Below are positions 33,419 to 42,429 of a stretch of DNA of 50,377 nucleotides, piece by piece. Source of the DNA: Leptolyngbya cf. ectocarpi LEGE 11479 (GTDB lineage: Bacteria > Cyanobacteriota > Cyanobacteriia > Phormidesmidales > Phormidesmidaceae). Under the pieces are notes generated by a model, which saw only the letters and a program-made list of their open reading frames with translations, was not told the origin of the DNA and did not search any database. The first letter of the stretch is position 1. Each line of letters opens with the position of its first letter. The position numbers and the translations under genes are program-made. The DNA is taken from assembly GCF_015207065.1 (NCBI RefSeq), contig NZ_JADEXP010000005.1:3-50379 (forward strand), given 5' to 3'.

Positions 33419-35119
33419 TTGGTGCACTCCTCTCCTTCTCCTTCTCTGCTGCCATCACGGTTTGATGTTTTGGTCGTAGGTGGCGGAGCAGCCGGACTTT
33501 ATTCCGCTCTGTGTTTGCCAACAACACTTCACATCGGCCTGATCACTAAAGATACACTCTCTATATCAGCCAGTGATTGGGCTCAGGGTGGAATTGCTGC
33601 TGCGATCGCACCCGATGACGATCCAGAACTTCACATTATCGATACGCTGAAAGCAGGGGCAGGGCTGTGCGATCGCAACGCCGTTGAAGTCCTGGTGCGA
33701 CAGGCAGACGACTGCATCCAAAACCTGACCCAGATGGGAGTCGCCTTTGACCGCCAAGGCGACCAGTTAGCCATGACCTTAGAAGCGGCCCATTCGCGGC
33801 GACGTGTGCTGCATGCTGCTGATACTACTGGGCGAGCCGTCGTCACCACCCTGGCAGCTCAGGTACTCGAGCGACCCAACATTCATGTATTTAACCAAGC
33901 CTTAGCCCTAGACCTCTGGATGCACAATGGCGAATGTCGCGGGGTACAGCTAGTTTATGAGCAGCAACTGTATTGGGTAGAAGCCAAAGCAGTTGTCCTG
34001 GCTACCGGCGGCGGCGGCCAAATTTACTCACAGACCACTAATCCGGCTGCTAGCACAGGGGATGGTGTGGCCATGGCCTGGCGTGCTGGAGCCCAGCTGC
34101 GCGACCTAGAATTTATGCAGTTTCACCCCACCGCTTTAACCAAAGAGGGCGCTCCTCGATTTTTGATTAGCGAAGCCGTGCGGGGAGAAGGCGCCCACCT
34201 GATTGATAGTACGGGCAGGCGGTTTGCCTTTGACTATCATCCTGACGGAGAATTAGCCCCCAGGGACATCGTCAGTCGGGCCATCTTTAACCATTTGCAA
34301 AAAACACCTGGAGAATCAGTCGTCTACTTAGATCTACGCGTGATTGAGCCAGAACGTGTCCAGCATCGGTTTCCGAATATCATCCGTAAATGCCAGAAGT
34401 GGGCAGGCATCAACGTATTTGAAACACCGATTCCCGTTTCGCCTGCAGCCCATTACTGGATGGGTGGCATCACCACTAATCTCAATAGCCAGACGACCAT
34501 CCCTCGCCTATATGCCGTTGGCGAAAATGCCAGTACCGGCGTCCATGGAGCCAATCGACTGGCTAGCAATTCCCTCTTAGAGTGTTTAGTCTTTGGCGCA
34601 CAGCTACAGGAAATTAGTCCAGAGCCGTTGGAAAGCGCACCCATCAGTGCAAACGCTGACAGCAACTCATTAGCAACACTGCCAGCGCTCGATGACGATA
34701 TTGAGTGGCTACAGCAGCACCGAACTGCTATTAGCCAGCTGGTTTGGCAAAGCGCTGGCATTGCCCGTGAAGCTAGCTCCATGACGACAGCACTAGAACA
34801 GCTGGGACAGTGGCAAACTGAGTTTGACTTACTAGCCATGTCGAAAGCAATCAGTAAGGTCAATCAGCAGATAGAGCATCCACTACCAGCTCAACTCACG
34901 GTTCAAACTCTAAGACTGTGGACAGAAACTCGAAATTTGCTGGCAGTCGCCATCCTAGTTCTTAAAAGTGCCCTGTTTCGTACAGAAAGCCGTGGCGGGC
35001 ACTATCGCAGCGATTACCCTGAGAAAGATCCGGCCTGGCAGGTCCATACGCTTTTGGAGGATGATCATTGGGTGCGATCGCACCCAATCCAACCCAATGC
35101 CTCAGGCCCTCTAACTTAA
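33419..35119 (+). CDS. nadB: L-aspartate oxidase (NadB)
   Basis: NadB oxidises L-aspartate to iminoaspartate with FAD, the first step of de novo NAD synthesis. The protein has 566 residues. The FAD-binding motif is VLVVGGGAAGLYSALCLP (about residues 17-34). The succinate-dehydrogenase-like catalytic region includes QFHPTAL, SEAVRGEGAHLID, RRFAFDYHP and the C-terminal FAD contact HGANRLASNSLLECLVFG. Helical C-terminal residues follow. The start is TTG 33419 or GTG 33422. AGGAG at 33403-33407 is 11 or 14 bp away, slightly favouring TTG. The 3' end converges on the NACHT gene with 3 bp between stops. Confidence 0.95.
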   Translation: MVHSSPSPSLLPSRFDVLVVGGGAAGLYSALCLPTTLHIGLITKDTLSISASDWAQGGIAAAIAPDDDPELHIIDTLKAGAGLCDRNAVEVLVRQADDCIQNLTQMGVAFDRQGDQLAMTLEAAHSRRRVLHAADTTGRAVVTTLAAQVLERPNIHVFNQALALDLWMHNGECRGVQLVYEQQLYWVEAKAVVLATGGGGQIYSQTTNPAASTGDGVAMAWRAGAQLRDLEFMQFHPTALTKEGAPRFLISEAVRGEGAHLIDSTGRRFAFDYHPDGELAPRDIVSRAIFNHLQKTPGESVVYLDLRVIEPERVQHRFPNIIRKCQKWAGINVFETPIPVSPAAHYWMGGITTNLNSQTTIPRLYAVGENASTGVHGANRLASNSLLECLVFGAQLQEISPEPLESAPISANADSNSLATLPALDDDIEWLQQHRTAISQLVWQSAGIAREASSMTTALEQLGQWQTEFDLLAMSKAISKVNQQIEHPLPAQLTVQTLRLWTETRNLLAVAILVLKSALFRTESRGGHYRSDYPEKDPAWQVHTLLEDDHWVRSHPIQPNASGPLT

Positions 35120-35122
35120 CCT

Positions 35123-37450
35123 TTACAGAGAGTCATCAGGCGGCAGCATTGTCAGCAATAGCATAGAATTTGCCAACTGTTTACGCTGCTGATCGTCCAA
35201 ATAAGAACGGTTCATACAACTAGACAGCAGCTTAGTCACATCGTAATAGGCTCGCAGCTGCTTCGCCTGTTCTGACGTCAGCTCAAAAATATTGGGCAGT
35301 CCCAGCCCCTGCATAAAGATAGCCACTCGTTTAGCCCAAGCCATTCGTTTTTGTTTCCACCACTCGTCGGCCAGCTCAGCCTGCTCTTTTTTGAGCTGTA
35401 CTAGCCAGCCTTCCAAGACTTCCGTCTTTTGAGGATTATTCTCTAAAAAGGTCTTAAGTTTCTTAAACAGTGAAATTACCTTTTGGAGAGAGGGTTCTTT
35501 CTTCAAGAGACAATGATAGGCCTTGTATAGATGCTCATGGCCTTCCAGTATCTCGCCTGTAATCATGCTGGTCGCAAATTCAAAATCTGGCAGATCAAAA
35601 TACGTATAGAGATTACCTAAATTCGTGACCTGTCCAGTATCATGCAGCGCATAGGCAAAGTACCAAGCACGAATATAAGTCTGTAGATGAGAACGCTCAC
35701 CATTGACAGAATAGGCTGAAAAGGTCGCTGCTCGATTTAGATTTTCTAAAAACTCTCGTAGTTTTACGTCTCGACTAATCTGAGAATCGATTGTCTGCTT
35801 AAACCCAAGAAAAAAGTCCCAAGACACTTCTTGAGGAATCAGTTCAGCCACTAGACCAGCCACAAAATGCCAGCGTGAATCGTACAGATGGTCATAAACA
35901 TCTGTATAAGCCGATGTATTCACCAGATGAGCCGCTGTAAAAAATTCCTGATAAGTCAGATGGGAAAATGCACAAAAGTCCTGTGACCATCTCACCAACA
36001 GCCCGTTAGATTGCTCAATGCCTTGCAGAATAATGTCACCGGGGACACTGTCTCGATGAATTCCATGGACCTCACTAAAGTAGTCTTGAATAATTCGCTC
36101 TACATCCCGCGTAGTAAATAAAATCTGGGCTTTGAGGTTAATAAAAAAGTAGCTAGCAACTCGACAGAGAATATTGTAAATATGATGGTCTTGAAGCCTT
36201 GGAATACTTGGAATATGGGTTTCTAAGTCTGTTGTAGTGCGGGTTAGCTGTGAAATACCGCTCTCAAAAACAGCCCCTCGCCGCGTTGGAAAATCTCCCT
36301 CTACCTCAAAAACAATACATAGAAGTTTGAGCAATACGGGACGGCGGGCCAGTTCTCGAATGCCTTGATATCCCTGAGAACGGAGTTTCTCAAGCATCAG
36401 GGTTGCCATTTCGGGCTGCTTGCCAGACTGAGTAAACCAGCGTTTGACAAATTCAGGAATGTGCTGCCTGGGGCGCAGCGGGGCCAAGATCACCTTCTGA
36501 AAGCCACCAAAGTAAGGGAAGCTCATAGCCAATCGAGAGCTAAAAATGTAGCGGCATTTATCATAATCCCGCAGCAGTGCCTCAATCATGCTCTCAATGC
36601 GTGTCCGTTCAGACGTCAGCGTTTCGTCAAGGCCATCAAAGATAAACACAGCCCTCCCTGACTCTAAAACCCGGCGGGTTTCTCCCGCAGAAAATCCCCA
36701 GCGTTCAAACATCTCCTCAAAAAACGTCAGGAGCGTTCCAGCACAGTTTGTCGTGGTAAACCGACGAATTTCTAGAAATATCGGTACATAATCCTGCAGA
36801 ACAATACCTTCAAAGCATTTCAGTGCCACCCACTGCAAATAGCTCGATTTACCAGAACCCGGCTCACCGTAAACAAACAAATTTTTATGATCGTCTAAGG
36901 CTTTGCGGCTTGTCGTTTTTTGCCCACGTAACAGACGTACACCCAAACGGTCAAAATCATCATCCCTGGAGTCTTCGGACTCTAAGAGTGCTCTAGGATC
37001 ACCAACTGGGTACTCAGAGGGCAAAAATTCAACTTTAACGAGATCAGGCTCAATAAAGTTATTTTGAACCCACTGATGCTGAGGCTGTGAGCTAGATGTT
37101 AGATGACCATACTCAAATCTAAACTCAACCTTGCTGCGAATTTGCTGAACCAGACTATCGATATCTCTACTTTGAAGCAGGTCTGACGTAATGCACGCAT
37201 CTTGCCAATCCGTTTCAAAGCAGTCACAAATCGCCTTCACATTTCTAGAACGTCCTCGTCTGCCAGCCAAAATACGGGGCACCGTATCTCTACTAATCTC
37301 AATCTCATAGCTAGTCAGAATTTCCTGACATAAGCCAGCAATGTATGCCTGTCCAAATTTCTCTATGGCAAGTTCTCTAAACCGTTGGCAGAAATCGGGG
37401 CGTAGCGTCAGAAAAGCAGGGGGTACACACATAGAATTGGTCTGATGCAC
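35123..37450 (-). CDS. NACHT-domain NTPase with N-terminal HTH (STAND family)
   Basis: The protein has 775 residues. Residues about 20-85 form an HTH-like domain (ISRDTVPRILAGRRGRS, ending in the ETDWQ pattern) of the type often fused to cyanobacterial STAND ATPases. The NACHT domain covers about residues 188-480: Walker A GEPGSGKSS (195-203), Walker B AVFIFDGLDE (267-276, with the GxDE-type acidic pair) and sensor RYIFSSR (300-306). A winged-helix region ends in FSHLTYQEFFTAAHLV. The C-terminal 280 residues are helical without recognisable LRR, WD40 or TPR repeats. NACHT proteins of this size include known bacterial antiphage factors. A defence or signalling role here is inference. The start may be GTG 37450 or ATG 37432. 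Confidence 0.88.
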   Translation of the reverse strand: MHQTNSMCVPPAFLTLRPDFCQRFRELAIEKFGQAYIAGLCQEILTSYEIEISRDTVPRILAGRRGRSRNVKAICDCFETDWQDACITSDLLQSRDIDSLVQQIRSKVEFRFEYGHLTSSSQPQHQWVQNNFIEPDLVKVEFLPSEYPVGDPRALLESEDSRDDDFDRLGVRLLRGQKTTSRKALDDHKNLFVYGEPGSGKSSYLQWVALKCFEGIVLQDYVPIFLEIRRFTTTNCAGTLLTFFEEMFERWGFSAGETRRVLESGRAVFIFDGLDETLTSERTRIESMIEALLRDYDKCRYIFSSRLAMSFPYFGGFQKVILAPLRPRQHIPEFVKRWFTQSGKQPEMATLMLEKLRSQGYQGIRELARRPVLLKLLCIVFEVEGDFPTRRGAVFESGISQLTRTTTDLETHIPSIPRLQDHHIYNILCRVASYFFINLKAQILFTTRDVERIIQDYFSEVHGIHRDSVPGDIILQGIEQSNGLLVRWSQDFCAFSHLTYQEFFTAAHLVNTSAYTDVYDHLYDSRWHFVAGLVAELIPQEVSWDFFLGFKQTIDSQISRDVKLREFLENLNRAATFSAYSVNGERSHLQTYIRAWYFAYALHDTGQVTNLGNLYTYFDLPDFEFATSMITGEILEGHEHLYKAYHCLLKKEPSLQKVISLFKKLKTFLENNPQKTEVLEGWLVQLKKEQAELADEWWKQKRMAWAKRVAIFMQGLGLPNIFELTSEQAKQLRAYYDVTKLLSSCMNRSYLDDQQRKQLANSMLLLTMLPPDDSL

Positions 37451-37811
37451 TGTCCTATGGTAAAAGCACTCTAAAAAGAATTTTCAGGGTTTGAAAGAAA
37501 AATTTTCAGGCTGTGAGAGAAAATAGAAAACAGGGTCGGCTTTTTGAAGTGTGTTCATCCGTACTTATGATGAATGCCGTTTTTGAAATTCATCTTCTAT
37601 GATGTACGAGGCAGTCTTGGTATTCAAAGATGTTCAAACTATTGATTTCTTTAAGTCTGCATTTTTGTATCGGTGCTGAATGATTTAGTCAGGGTGTGAA
37701 GTAATAGCTACTAACCTATATTTCTGAACACTGATACTCATACAGCGACACTGTTTTGAAGATGTATCCAGGCTAACGGGCTAACGGTTGTACATAACTA
37801 GAGCAAATCCC
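37451..37811. other. Divergent intergenic region of the NACHT locus
   Basis: About 360 bp of AT-rich sequence separate the divergent NACHT gene and the next gene. It contains the 22-bp tandem repeat described separately and no open frame that I can support. Both promoters must lie here. Confidence 0.5.
37479..37522. repeat. 22-bp tandem repeat before the NACHT gene
   Basis: Bases 37479-37500 and 37501-37522 are adjacent copies of AATTTTCAGG followed by a 12-bp half ending in AGAAA, identical at 19 of 22 positions. They begin 29 bp upstream of the NACHT start. They may be a paired regulator-binding site or an untranslated-leader duplication. Confidence 0.7.
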
Positions 37812-38573
37812 ATGTCAATCGAGTGGTCCCTGGTGCGTCGAGCCATGCTCACGCAGGATAATCTTTTCCCTGAGAATCCAACCGCAGGCTGTATGAGTGC
37901 GTCTGTCCCTACTGACCAGATTGAACTGGCTAGGCGCTGTATTAAGGTTTTCTATCAGGGATTAAAGTGGGCAGACCGGTCTGGCATCCATGGTGGGTAT
38001 GTTGCCAATCGCGACTTTCAACGCGTCTTTCTGATGGAAGATAGCCATGTACTAGGCGTCTTTGACAATCGCAATTCTCCAAGTAACACCAAAGTAGACA
38101 CACATAACCCATCATGTACAGAAGAATTCATTCGCTACTATCAGCGCGGCAAAGGTAATATCAAGACTTTAATTGTTTTAGAAAAAGACAATCGGCGCTT
38201 AGCAAACAGCGAAACCGTAGGTTGTCAATCTAAGTTTCTTATTGATGTTATCTATCCAGCGATAGAAGGAATCCGGGCTAAGTTCTCAGGTGATGAGTAT
38301 GGTCGCCGCTGGCAAAAAATATTATCTGAAGCAAAGTATACTACATCTTTCCAAGACTCACATCCAGGAAATATATTACAGACGAGCCTGTTATCTGATA
38401 TCTACCATAACCCAAAGAAAGCAGATGAGCGACTAGCAAAGAATTCACCTCTTAAGCTTTTTTACACATGGAACTCTCCCTTAAATTTAGAATTTAGATC
38501 CGAACAGGATATATTGAGCAAACTCATGCCCTGGGAGATTGATAAGGATCTAAGAATGTTCAGCACGTTTTAA
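37812..38573 (+). CDS. Unrecognised soluble protein next to the NACHT gene
   Basis: The protein has 253 residues from ATG 37812. A TTG at 37788 would add eight. I recognise no domain. It has no signal peptide or membrane helix and is fairly rich in Arg, Lys, Asp and Asn. Segments such as SGIHGGYVANRDFQRVFLME and TEEFIRYYQRGKGNIKTLIV look like a folded alpha/beta core. It is divergent from the NACHT gene and followed on the same strand by two small genes. A functional link with the NACHT gene is possible from position only. Confidence 0.65.
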   Translation: MSIEWSLVRRAMLTQDNLFPENPTAGCMSASVPTDQIELARRCIKVFYQGLKWADRSGIHGGYVANRDFQRVFLMEDSHVLGVFDNRNSPSNTKVDTHNPSCTEEFIRYYQRGKGNIKTLIVLEKDNRRLANSETVGCQSKFLIDVIYPAIEGIRAKFSGDEYGRRWQKILSEAKYTTSFQDSHPGNILQTSLLSDIYHNPKKADERLAKNSPLKLFYTWNSPLNLEFRSEQDILSKLMPWEIDKDLRMFSTF

Positions 38574-38699
38574 TTTCCCAGGTAAACCTAGAGTTTGTAA
38601 AGAATCACAAACACTTTAGCGGCAGCACCCGCATAAGCACCCGCATAAGCATTTTCGGGTTTTATGGTTGAGCCATGCCACATTTTGGAGGCTCATACC

Positions 38700-38960
38700 A
38701 TGTTTGTTAACAACTGTGGATTCTTTCAAGCCAACCATCTCGCTCCAGCCCCCATCTATCTGCCTTGGTTAGACGACGAACAATCAGAGCATGAGGCTGT
38801 GATTGAAGATATCTTAGAACCCGGTAAGGAATGGCGAGTACGTTACAAAGCTAGTTTCTGGAAAGCCCATGCCATTAAGGGCAATCTCAATTTCTCCCCA
38901 AAAGATGTTGTTCAAGTCGTTGGACGACAGAATCTAACGCTTTTAATTCAAGGCATATAG
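38700..38960 (+). CDS. Small NfeD-like OB-fold protein
   Basis: The protein has 86 residues from ATG 38700, fixed by GGAGG 8 bp upstream. The frame opens earlier at TTG 38664. The C-terminal 45 residues (GKEWRVRYKASFWKAHAIKG, then SPKDVVQVVGRQNLTLLIQ) match the pattern of the NfeD C-terminal OB fold, which normally sits on membrane proteins next to SPFH/flotillin partners. Here it stands alone, without a membrane helix, after a short N-terminal segment with FQANHLAPAPIYLPW. The fold assignment is by pattern. The role is unknown. Confidence 0.6.
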   Translation: MFVNNCGFFQANHLAPAPIYLPWLDDEQSEHEAVIEDILEPGKEWRVRYKASFWKAHAIKGNLNFSPKDVVQVVGRQNLTLLIQGI

Positions 38961-39015
38961 CAAGATTGTCGTCACTAGGATTTCAACAATATACCGAACG
39001 ACTCAGAATCAGACA

Positions 39016-39246
39016 ATGTCAAAATCTTCTGAAAGGCTTTTACAATCAGACTTTTTCTCTCTCCATGACTGTCCTAAATGCAACGGACACAGCCTATTAC
39101 AAGTGAATACAAAGTTTAGGTGTCTTGTGTGCGAGTATTATCGCGATCTAGAAAAGCCACAATCAACCAAGTCATCTGGTGATCTACCTGGTGCGATCTT
39201 TATTGCAATTATCTTGGTTATAGTCGTGCTTGTTGTATCTCCCTAA
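39016..39246 (+). CDS. Zinc-ribbon protein with C-terminal membrane helix
   Basis: The protein has 76 residues. Two cysteine pairs, CPKC (about residue 19) and CLVC (about residue 36), form a probable zinc ribbon. A C-terminal hydrophobic helix (GAIFIAIILVIVVLVV) makes it a likely tail-anchored membrane protein. The start ATG 39016 has no strong Shine-Dalgarno sequence. It follows the NfeD-like gene by 55 bp. I do not recognise a named family. Confidence 0.55.
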   Translation: MSKSSERLLQSDFFSLHDCPKCNGHSLLQVNTKFRCLVCEYYRDLEKPQSTKSSGDLPGAIFIAIILVIVVLVVSP

Positions 39247-39397
39247 ATAGACAACCGTTATTCCTGGTTACTATCCAAGATTTGGTAGGAGTAACCAGGA
39301 CCAAATTCCCCCTTACTCTTTAATTTCAGGAGAACCCGTGGCTATCCGATAGATGAGAATCCCATGCTCTGAGCATTTTCCAGGCGTTATCAATCTC

Positions 39398-41458
39398 CTA
39401 TGCCCTTTGTTGGCTAGCACCCAGTTGCTCTATTAACTGGTCATAGGTGGCCGCTGGCTCCTGGCAGGTTACTCCCTGACAGACTAAGCCTACTATCTGG
39501 TCTGGCAGATCAGCCCTGGCAGATATCACCCCTGTCGGCAAGTACTGGGGTAAAAGACTAGCTACGTGAGCAGCCGATGTTTGTACCAACGTATGATGAC
39601 GATACCAGTCTAAACTTTGCAATAAAGTGGGACAAGCTCGTGTTGCCTGCTCCATTACAACACTAAAAGACTTTAGAGCATGTTCTGCACGATCCAAATA
39701 GGCCAAATTTTCTGTCAGCAATACCAGTCGCAGCAAGTTGGCAATGGCCACACCATTAGCCGCAGGTGTAGCACTGTCTTGATAGCTGCGTTCGCGTATT
39801 AGCAGGCTATCGCTCGCATCACTTGCAGTGTTGTAATAGCCACTGGCAGCGTCACTCCATAGCCACTGGTCAAACTCGGCCTGAATTTTTGTAGCCTGTG
39901 TCAACCAGTCTATTGATGTGTCGGCTGAATCTACAAAGGCTAGGCTTGCTTGCTGAATATCTAACAATGCTTTGATAAATAGTGCATAGTCTTCTGACTG
40001 GGCAACAACAGCAGGGGTGCCATTATAGTTAAGCCGGTGAAAGCGGCCGTTTACCCACTGGTTATCTAAGATAAACGTTGCGGCTTGGGTGGCTAAATCC
40101 AGGTAATCAGCTTGGCCAAGGACCGCTGCCGCGCGAGCTAAACCAGAAATCATCAGGCTATTCCAGGCAACGATCATCTTAGTATCTGTCACCGGGGGAA
40201 TACGTCCTGGCCAGGCTGTGTTTTTGGCAGCTTCGGCATCAACCGCTGGGGCAAATGTGTCTAGTTCAGGCTGTCCATAACGAACGGCAAATAGCTTTTT
40301 CAGAGCAGACTCTGTCTCGGGCTGAAGCTGTCCAGGTTGTCTGCGCTGGAGTACGATGTTGCCTTCAAAATTGCCATCAACTGAGATCAAAAAGTCATTA
40401 CTCAGGTCAGAAAATTCCGAATCTGACAAGAGTTCTCGCAGCTCGGCTTCACGCCACACATAAAATGCGCCTTCTTCTGGTTCAGCCTCATCAGGAGTCG
40501 TAAAACTATCGGCATCTTGGGCTGCGTAGAAATAGCCAGCCCACATTTCTCGCTTCAGCCATTGCACTGTACCGGCAATCGCTCTCTCAAAGGCAGGTTC
40601 CTGATGGCCTTGACTCCAAAGTTCGGCCAGGTACTCCATGATCAAACCATTGTCGTAGAGCATTTTCTCAAAGTGAGGCACAGTCCAGGTGGGGTCAACG
40701 GTATAGCGATGAAAGCCTCCGGCCACATGGTCATAGATGCCGCCTAGGGCTAGATCTAAGCCTCGGCGTAGACAGATTTGCTCAGGGTTTAGGGTATCGG
40801 TGGGCTCAACTAAACGAACGGCCCTCAGCGCGCTGAGGGCATAGGGAATCATGGGAAAGCTGGTGCCCTGCCCTGATGGAATGAGGATTTTAGCGCTAGC
40901 TGTCAGTCCCTTTATCAAAAGCTCGTTACTGAGGTTATCGTCTGCGGGGAGCAACGTAGACTGCTGCAGCGTTTCTAAAATTTGGGATTTGACAGCACCG
41001 ACTTTGGGCTTATCGGTGTCGTAGAGGTTGCGCAAAAGCTGTAGCAGCTGCAGAAATCCAGGACGACCGTAGCGCGGCTCAACGGGGAAATAGGTGCCGC
41101 CGTAAAACGGGACGAGATCGTCAGGTGAGAGAAATATGTTGAGGGGCCAGCCGCCTTGCCCTACAAGCATTTGTAAGGCTTGCATATAGATGCTATCTAG
41201 GTCAGGACGCTCTTCGCGATCGACTTTAATCGGTAGAAAATTGGCGTTGAGGTAGGTTGCGATCGCACTATCCGAAAACGCCTCTCCCTCCATCACCGTG
41301 CACCAGTGACAGCTGGAATAACCCACAGACAAAAAAATCGGCTTATCTTCACGCCGTGCTGTTGCTAACCCCTCATCACACCACGGCCACCAATCAATGG
41401 GATTATGGGCATGTTTACGTAAATAAAGGCTGGGGCTTTGAGCTAGCCGATTCACCAT
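39398..41458 (-). CDS. Thioredoxin-like DUF255/YyaL (SPATA20-like) protein
   Basis: The protein has 686 residues, typical of the family. The N-terminal thioredoxin-like domain (DUF255, residues 1-165) begins NRLAQSPSLYLRKHAHNPIDWWPW and has the CxxC-type site SSCHWC (Cys50, Cys53). An (alpha/alpha)6-barrel, as in N-acylglucosamine 2-epimerases and glycosidases, follows, with GGIYDHVAGGFHRYTVD and WTVPHFEKMLYDN. The family is widespread from bacteria to mammals and its biochemical role is unsettled. The gene is followed by a predicted lipoprotein gene upstream on the same strand, with 60 bp between. Confidence 0.92.
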   Translation of the reverse strand: MVNRLAQSPSLYLRKHAHNPIDWWPWCDEGLATARREDKPIFLSVGYSSCHWCTVMEGEAFSDSAIATYLNANFLPIKVDREERPDLDSIYMQALQMLVGQGGWPLNIFLSPDDLVPFYGGTYFPVEPRYGRPGFLQLLQLLRNLYDTDKPKVGAVKSQILETLQQSTLLPADDNLSNELLIKGLTASAKILIPSGQGTSFPMIPYALSALRAVRLVEPTDTLNPEQICLRRGLDLALGGIYDHVAGGFHRYTVDPTWTVPHFEKMLYDNGLIMEYLAELWSQGHQEPAFERAIAGTVQWLKREMWAGYFYAAQDADSFTTPDEAEPEEGAFYVWREAELRELLSDSEFSDLSNDFLISVDGNFEGNIVLQRRQPGQLQPETESALKKLFAVRYGQPELDTFAPAVDAEAAKNTAWPGRIPPVTDTKMIVAWNSLMISGLARAAAVLGQADYLDLATQAATFILDNQWVNGRFHRLNYNGTPAVVAQSEDYALFIKALLDIQQASLAFVDSADTSIDWLTQATKIQAEFDQWLWSDAASGYYNTASDASDSLLIRERSYQDSATPAANGVAIANLLRLVLLTENLAYLDRAEHALKSFSVVMEQATRACPTLLQSLDWYRHHTLVQTSAAHVASLLPQYLPTGVISARADLPDQIVGLVCQGVTCQEPAATYDQLIEQLGASQQRA

Positions 41459-41518
41459 GGTGGCTCAAGAAGGCGAGAAACAGTCCCATGAGTGTATCAA
41501 GGTTAGACCCAACACAGC

Positions 41519-42238
41519 TCAAGAACAGCCCTCGGTCCAAGTCACCGCTGGTAGCTGTCCTGCGCGAAATTGAGTCACCCGATCCGAGTCATCCGTTTCA
41601 AAGACAAGGCTATACAGATTGCTACCAGATGCATCCGGTGTCAGCGTTAGATAATTACCCTTCGTGTAGGGACGGGGAGTCACCTCAATCTTGGCATCAT
41701 AGGCCGCTTCGACCTCTGCGCGAGTTGAGCCAATTCCTAGACCGCTGATCGTTTTAACTGAGCTATCGGGCCAAATATCAATCCGGATCACCTGATCGTT
41801 AACCACCATCAGACCAATGCCATCAATTGGAGCAGTAGGCATAGCCTTCTCCGGGTTGAAGACCTCCGGCAGATAGTACTTGCATTCTGGCGATTGCGTT
41901 AGCGGAGCCACGACAAAGCTCACTTGGGCAGCATTGGCCGCTTCTTGAATCGTCATGCCTAGCCTCACTGGCCCTAGACCACCCACGGATATGGTTTCTG
42001 TTTCTAAAGGATGGCCCGGAGCCAAACGCTTCTGCACTTGCTCAATCAACGCATCGGCAGCCACAGCCCTAACCATAATATGGGGCACCAAGGCGGACAC
42101 AGGCCGCAGAGACGATAGCTGTGAAGCCATAGCCAAACAGCCACTCAAACTCAGCACAGGCAACGCAGCCATAACCAGATGCTGAACAGAGCCTGCCAGC
42201 GTCAGTCGTGAATCAAGCTTTTGGAATCGCGAAATCAT
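41519..42238 (-). CDS. Predicted exported lipoprotein, conserved unknown
   Basis: The protein has 239 residues. The N-terminus is basic, then hydrophobic, and reaches LSLSGC at about residue 33, which fits a lipobox. It is therefore probably a lipoprotein of the inner or outer membrane facing the periplasm. The folded part has a repeated GxGPVRLGMTIQEA / GLGIGSTRAEVEAAY pattern seen in uncharacterised exported proteins. It also has two conserved cysteines (ECKYYLPE and the terminal EGCS) that may form a disulfide. It is transcribed toward the YyaL gene. Its function is unknown. Confidence 0.75.
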   Translation of the reverse strand: MISRFQKLDSRLTLAGSVQHLVMAALPVLSLSGCLAMASQLSSLRPVSALVPHIMVRAVAADALIEQVQKRLAPGHPLETETISVGGLGPVRLGMTIQEAANAAQVSFVVAPLTQSPECKYYLPEVFNPEKAMPTAPIDGIGLMVVNDQVIRIDIWPDSSVKTISGLGIGSTRAEVEAAYDAKIEVTPRPYTKGNYLTLTPDASGSNLYSLVFETDDSDRVTQFRAGQLPAVTWTEGCS

Positions 42239-42429
42239 GGGTCAGCCTTAAAAGCAGTGGCCCGCTAGGGACACACCTTAGCGAAAAGAAACTAAACACC
42301 TACGTAAAAGCCTAGTAGAAAGAATAATTGAGAAATGTAAGTAATAACTCTTAATTGTATTCCTTTCTGCTTTATCTTTATATGGGAAATATGTTTTTGT
42401 TAGTCTCATATAGGTGTTAGGAGTCTGCT

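Noticed and set aside
35081-41258. Absence of HIP1 octamers as proof of horizontal transfer of the NACHT island
   Set aside because: A gap of 6.2 kb is longer than others in the window, but housekeeping stretches also lack HIP1 for over 4 kb, and the gap includes most of the ordinary yyaL-type gene. Used only as weak support.
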